Below, in pieces: positions 59,900-64,000 of a stretch of DNA of 64,000 nt (positions are counted from its first letter, which is position 1; the number at the start of each line of letters is the position of its first letter). Under the pieces are notes generated by a model. The model saw only the letters and a list, made by a program, of their open reading frames with translations. It was not told the DNA's origin and did no database searches. The position numbers were made by a program, and so were the translations under genes. This stretch comes from Apus apus (Eukaryota > Chordata > Aves > Apodiformes > Apodidae). The stretch spans positions 58,745,966-58,809,965 of the forward strand of contig NC_067283.1 in NCBI RefSeq assembly GCF_020740795.1. Direction: 5' to 3'.

Positions 59900-60699
59900 T
59901 GAAGGGCTAGGGCTTGGACATTAGGCCCAAGCCAGAGCTGACCTACAGGTGAACCCTGTATAGTTATTAAATTTTGTGGTGTAATTCTTAGTTTAAACTA
60001 TCACTCACAAACAACTTAAGCTAAAGCCCAGATATTTTAGACACTTGTGGTTGACTGGTGCTGATGAACTGTCTAGAAGCTCTTGTGTAACTTGTGTGCA
60101 ACAGACTATTAAAATATAGCTTTTGCTGATAATATGTCTAGGCAAGATATTTTAGGGAACAGCACCAATTGCAGCCTGGGCTCTGACCAAGCCTCAGTCT
60201 CAGTTGGTCGAGGGGGTGTATCATGACGTGTTTCTGAACAAAAAATATGCAAGTGATTCTGGTTTCCTGATTTGACATTATAAAGCTAGGACACTCTTGC
60301 AGCAAACTTTGGAGACCTCACCTATGAGTGGATGCACTGCATAGGATTTCCCAATTGCCGGGAAGGGCTACCCAGATTCTCGCTGCAACCGGGACTCCCC
60401 AGCAACTGCAGATCTGGATGATAGTAACATATTACGGGCAATTGGTCATGTATCTTTCTTAATCACTATAGCTGCTTCTTCTGTAGTAATGATTAGATGC
60501 ATTATCGTGTTTTGCTTCAACTTTGCTGTAAGTATCTTAGTTTTGCTGTATTTGACTTCAGCAGATATTGTGTGTATTTGTTGTGGCTTTTGTATAATTT
60601 TTAACCTTATCCAGTAAAGATAAGCTAACCTCCTTGATTGAGCATCTGTGTCCTTTGTGCTGACCCTGTCCCTTTGGTAAAGCATAAGGTGGCAAAACA
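59900..60699 (+). mobile_element. Solo LTR, 800 bp, with 5 bp target duplication
   Basis: Starts TGAAGGGCTAGG and ends GGCAAAACA; an exact AGACA flanks both sides (59895-59899 and 60700-60704). TATA-like CATTATAAAG at about 60277-60286, in the middle as expected for a U3/R border. No AATAAA follows; AGTAAA at about 60611 may serve. A 5 bp duplication is compatible with class III or other ERVs. No protein-coding region, hence a solo LTR; orientation is inferred from the TATA box. Confidence 0.78.
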
Positions 60700-60704
60700 A
60701 GACA

Positions 60705-61437
60705 AAACTCACATTGACTTTAAAATTGAGCGACAGCTTTAGGATTATTTTTCCAGAACATGAGATCAAATTCAGCTCTAGTCATACACGTTTTTTTCCT
60801 TAATTCCTTTTCCAAATCTTCAACAGATGTAGGGAAAACAGGTAGACCTCATGCATAATTTTCAATGGAATTTAAGCCTATTGCTTCTGTTTGTAGGATT
60901 AATTTTTAATGTAAAGGGTTCCAGCAAAACTACACTGAGGCTGTAGGGGTGATGAAATGGTTATTCAGCATGGGGAAAGACCTTGTCCTGTGTTCATATC
61001 AAAGCAGGGAATACCACCAGGTATACACATACATGTAATTAATCCACTTCAAACATATAGTTAAAGTCAAATTTTGTCCTCTCCTATTTTGCTCAGGACT
61101 CACATTTAAATTCGGAAAAAACAGAATTGTATCATCTTCCGGGTACAACAGAGCGCTGCCATACAGTCATTGCCTCAGGGCAAATTAGGGTCTCTCTGGG
61201 CCATGAAGACAGGATTGATGAGGTAAAAAGAAATATAGGGATTGTAGGAAGAAGTCTGTTACAGTAAATCTTTTGCTGAAACAGAAAAGCCCTATCTCCT
61301 CGTTACATGTGCTACTGTTCTAGAACTCTCCTCCAAAACTCTTAAGTGCTAAAACTCTAAGCCTCTCAATCCACAGCTATTCCTTGGCTGGTAAACACAG
61401 AATGATTGACTGGGAGCTCTCAGAGTAGCTGAAAGAA
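60705..61437. other. No feature recognised
   Basis: Non-coding sequence between the solo LTR and the next CR1 fragment. Confidence 0.55.
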
Positions 61438-61694
61438 ATCATGAGGGGCAACGGGCACAAGCTGGAACACAGGAAATTCCATTGAAATACAAGGAAAAAC
61501 TTTATAGTGAGGGTGACAGAGCACTGGAACAGGCTGCACAGGGAGGTTTGTGGAGCGCCCTTCTCTGGAGATATTCAAGACCCGCCTGAATGCAGTCCTG
61601 AGTAATGTGCTCTAGGAAATCATGCTTTAGCAGGGGAGCTGAACTAGATGATCTCTAGAGGTCCCTTCCAACTCTTACAATTTTGTGATTCTTT
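61438..61694 (+). mobile_element. CR1 LINE 3' terminal fragment
   Basis: Begins ATGAGGGGCAACGGGCACAA, contains GAACTAGATGATCTCTAGAG and TTCCAACTCTTACAA, and ends in TTTTGTGATTCTTT. Confidence 0.9.
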
Positions 61695-62275
61695 TATGAA
61701 GAGTTACTTCAAACCACAATGTCTGTTCTCCAAAGAGTAAAATTCTTAAGGACAGATGTAAATGTGCTGGTTTTTCAGTGCAATGAACCATTAAGATAAC
61801 TTTGCAATCAGACTAATAATGGTTGAATAAATAATGCTTGATTCAGGAAATAAATTCCAAAGCAAATTCCTCCCTCCACCCTATCCTAAGCTAGAATTTA
61901 AAATATAAGTGATAGAAGTTTTAAAAAACTGTGTATTATGTAAAAATGTGAAAGATTTTCCTCTGGAAGAGGCTGGAATTCTTCTGGTATGGCATATAGG
62001 GAAATATGAACAAAGCCTCAGACTGACCCATTTCTTCTTAAAAACAGTCTCATTAGTAGACAGAAATTGTCTTGCACAGGTAATTAAAGTGACACCAAAG
62101 GGGAAGTGTAATTGGAAAGGATAAAGGCAAGGTGGATACTTAACTCTAATTGAAAATCAAGAGAACTCAAAGACTTAGGTCAACTCCAAACCTTGAAAAA
62201 TATTTCACTAAAAGAAAAGAAATTTTAGCACAAGATTTGAGAAAAGTGGCTGGAGAACTGCTCAGAAGATAGGAC
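61695..62275. other. No feature recognised
   Basis: AT-rich non-coding sequence. Confidence 0.55.
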
Positions 62276-62845
62276 AGTGTGCCCAGAAAGCCAACACCAT
62301 ACCGGCCTGCATCAGGAATAGTGTGACCAGCAGAACCAGGGAGGTGATCCTGCCCCTCTACTCAGTCTTCTTGAGGCTGCACCTTGAGTACTGTGCAGTT
62401 TTGGGCATCACAGTACAGGAAGGACATCGAGGTGCTGCCTGAGGGTGCAGAGAAGGGCATCTAGCCTGATGACAGGTCTAGAGAACAGGTCTTATGAAGA
62501 GTGTCTGAGAGAGCTGGGGCTGTTCAGCCTGGAGAAGAGGAGGCTAAGGGGAGACCTCATTGCCCTCTACAACTACCTGAAAGGAGGTTGTAGTGAGGTG
62601 GGTGTTGGCCTCTTCTCCCTGGTGACCAGTGATAGGACAAGAGGCAATGGGGTCAAACTGCATCGGAGGAGGTTCAGGCTGGATATTAGAAAATATTTAT
62701 TCACAGAAAGGGTGGTGAGGCATTGGAATAGGCTGCCCAGGGAGGTGGTGGAGGCATCACCCCTGGAGATGTTAAAAAAAGGGGTAGACATGGTGTTTTG
62801 TAAGATGGTTTAGTGGTTAGGGGTTGTAAGGTGGATGGTTGGAAA
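62276..62845 (+). mobile_element. CR1 LINE, ORF2 C-terminal part, divergent 3' UTR
   Basis: ORF 62445-62813 carries [20 protein letters not shown] and [12 protein letters not shown]. The 3' part (GACATGGTGTTTTGTAAGATG) differs from the other copies and lacks the TTGGACTAGATGATC tail, so it is probably another CR1 subfamily and/or 3' truncated. Confidence 0.85.
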
Positions 62846-64000
62846 GAGCTGCATTGAATGCACCTTTCACTTCAGTGCCATGAGTTTTAAGAATCTACCT
62901 TTTAAAAGATTGTAAGGTTTAAGTAATCTAAGATGTGCAAATTAAAGTGCTGAGATGGAAGGGCATCTAAGTTTTGTCAGATTAGGAAACATTATCAACA
63001 GGTGGCACATTTTAACATGGGTGTAAGTGGCAAGAGGAAAGTGGGGAACTGCTGCAACATAGCACAGCAGTCCAACATTTCATTGCATATTGTGTCTCTT
63101 GGTAATCAGCTAGTTAAAATCTTGCATAAGTTGACTGCAAAATCTTGCATCACATGAAGTGATACTCAGTCCTAGACAAGACCAAAGATCAAATGAGACA
63201 AGAATATATCTGAGGCTAAATAACACTGTAACCAATGGGTGGCAGATAGCTTAACCCTGCCTCAGGAGCATCCCTGAAACAACACCAGCATAGTTTCAAA
63301 TCCATGAAGATGTTCTGCTTCAGGCTGGCTCGTACTACACCAGAGCTAATTCTCCTGAATCTTATTTTCTGAAGTGCTTCCTCTGATTTCAGTTGGTGTA
63401 GAGGGTACTCAGTGCTTCTGAAAAAGAAGGATTATGCATGAGCAGACATGCTCTGAAGTAGACGCTACACACAGCCAAAAAAGCCCCCAAAACACAAGCA
63501 CTGTGAGTTTCCTCAGAGCAAACTTTGAAGTGTGCAGCTTTATAGTGATATGTTTAAATACCTCCAGCAACTACAGAACAGGAATAGAGATAAGAAAATA
63601 AAACCACCACCCTTACTACTATCAGTCTTGCAGTACTTTAGTCATCCAGATAAAACTGAGTCATGTTCACTTTTTCCATGCTATATGGCAGACAAAGAAA
63701 CAAGCTGTAGTAGTTTCAGTAGGACAAGCCATTTTACATTTGGACAAGGCAATCTGCAAAAGGTGGATTTCTGAAACTGTGTCTGAGGAAATGTTACTGT
63801 CATCTTACTGAAAAAAAGAAATCAGAGGAGTGAATTGCATTGTTACCAAGAGATAGAATAGTGTGATTCTAAAAGTACATTTCTTTAGTGGTTTCACAGA
63901 AAAAAAATATATTTGAAGTAATATTTGCCTAAAACGCACAGAAATATAGATTAAATACAAACATAACTGTGTGACATATAAGCAATAGCAGCTATTACTG
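62846..64000. other. No feature recognised
   Basis: Non-coding to the right edge; no RAMP3 exon was found here either. ORF 63532-63774 has no recognisable domain. Confidence 0.55.

Noticed and set aside
1..64000. CRISPR arrays, operons, tRNA or rRNA genes
   Set aside because: No regular direct-repeat/spacer pattern, no bacterial gene order and no tRNA cloverleaf or rRNA sequence was seen; the content is vertebrate nuclear.

Overview
The window looks like avian nuclear DNA. By my boundaries about 25% of it is CR1 LINE sequence (fourteen separate insertions), and another 25% or so is endogenous-retrovirus (ERV) or LTR sequence. SINEs and DNA transposons are not evident. CR1 at this density is far above the usual few percent of bird genomes and is known from woodpeckers and relatives, so a piciform-like bird is my inference; the sequence alone does not prove it.

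Only one host gene is visible: the terminal coding exon of RAMP3 (receptor activity-modifying protein 3) on the minus strand at 39129-39384, with an intact frame, splice acceptor, transmembrane helix and stop codon. I found no upstream RAMP3 exon between 39385 and 64000. That right-hand part is therefore probably RAMP3 intron, and 1 to about 39 kb is its 3' UTR plus downstream intergenic DNA.

Layout, left to right. 0.9-3.8 kb: minus-strand CR1 that keeps the ORF1/endonuclease end but lost its 3' half. 6.4-7.0 kb: CR1 3' end. 9.1-12.7 kb: a three-layer nest, in which a plus-strand CR1 is split by a minus-strand CR1, itself split by a 1.2 kb LTR-like element carrying a 240 bp polypyrimidine repeat. 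13.3-15.9 kb: the best CR1 ORF2 copy. 16.6-19.2 kb: more CR1. 19.3-20.7 kb: long GC-rich solo LTR candidate, minus strand. 22.4-24.7 kb: CR1 5' half, cut off by a provirus. 24.7-30.4 kb: minus-strand gammaretrovirus-like provirus (3' LTR, env remnants, pol, gag). 30.4-35.5 kb: plus-strand provirus with class III (ERV-L-like) pol followed by an env gene. The two proviruses abut at their 5' ends. 39.1-39.4 kb: RAMP3 exon. 43.9-45.7 kb: minus-strand CR1 split by an alpharetrovirus-like solo LTR with perfect 6 bp target duplication. 50.7-52.2 kb: ERV-L integrase remnant plus LTR. 53.5-62.8 kb: several CR1 fragments and an 800 bp solo LTR with exact 5 bp target duplication.

All retroelement genes seen are broken by stops, frameshifts or deletions, so none is likely to be an active autonomous element. 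The rest is AT-rich non-coding DNA in which I see no genes.
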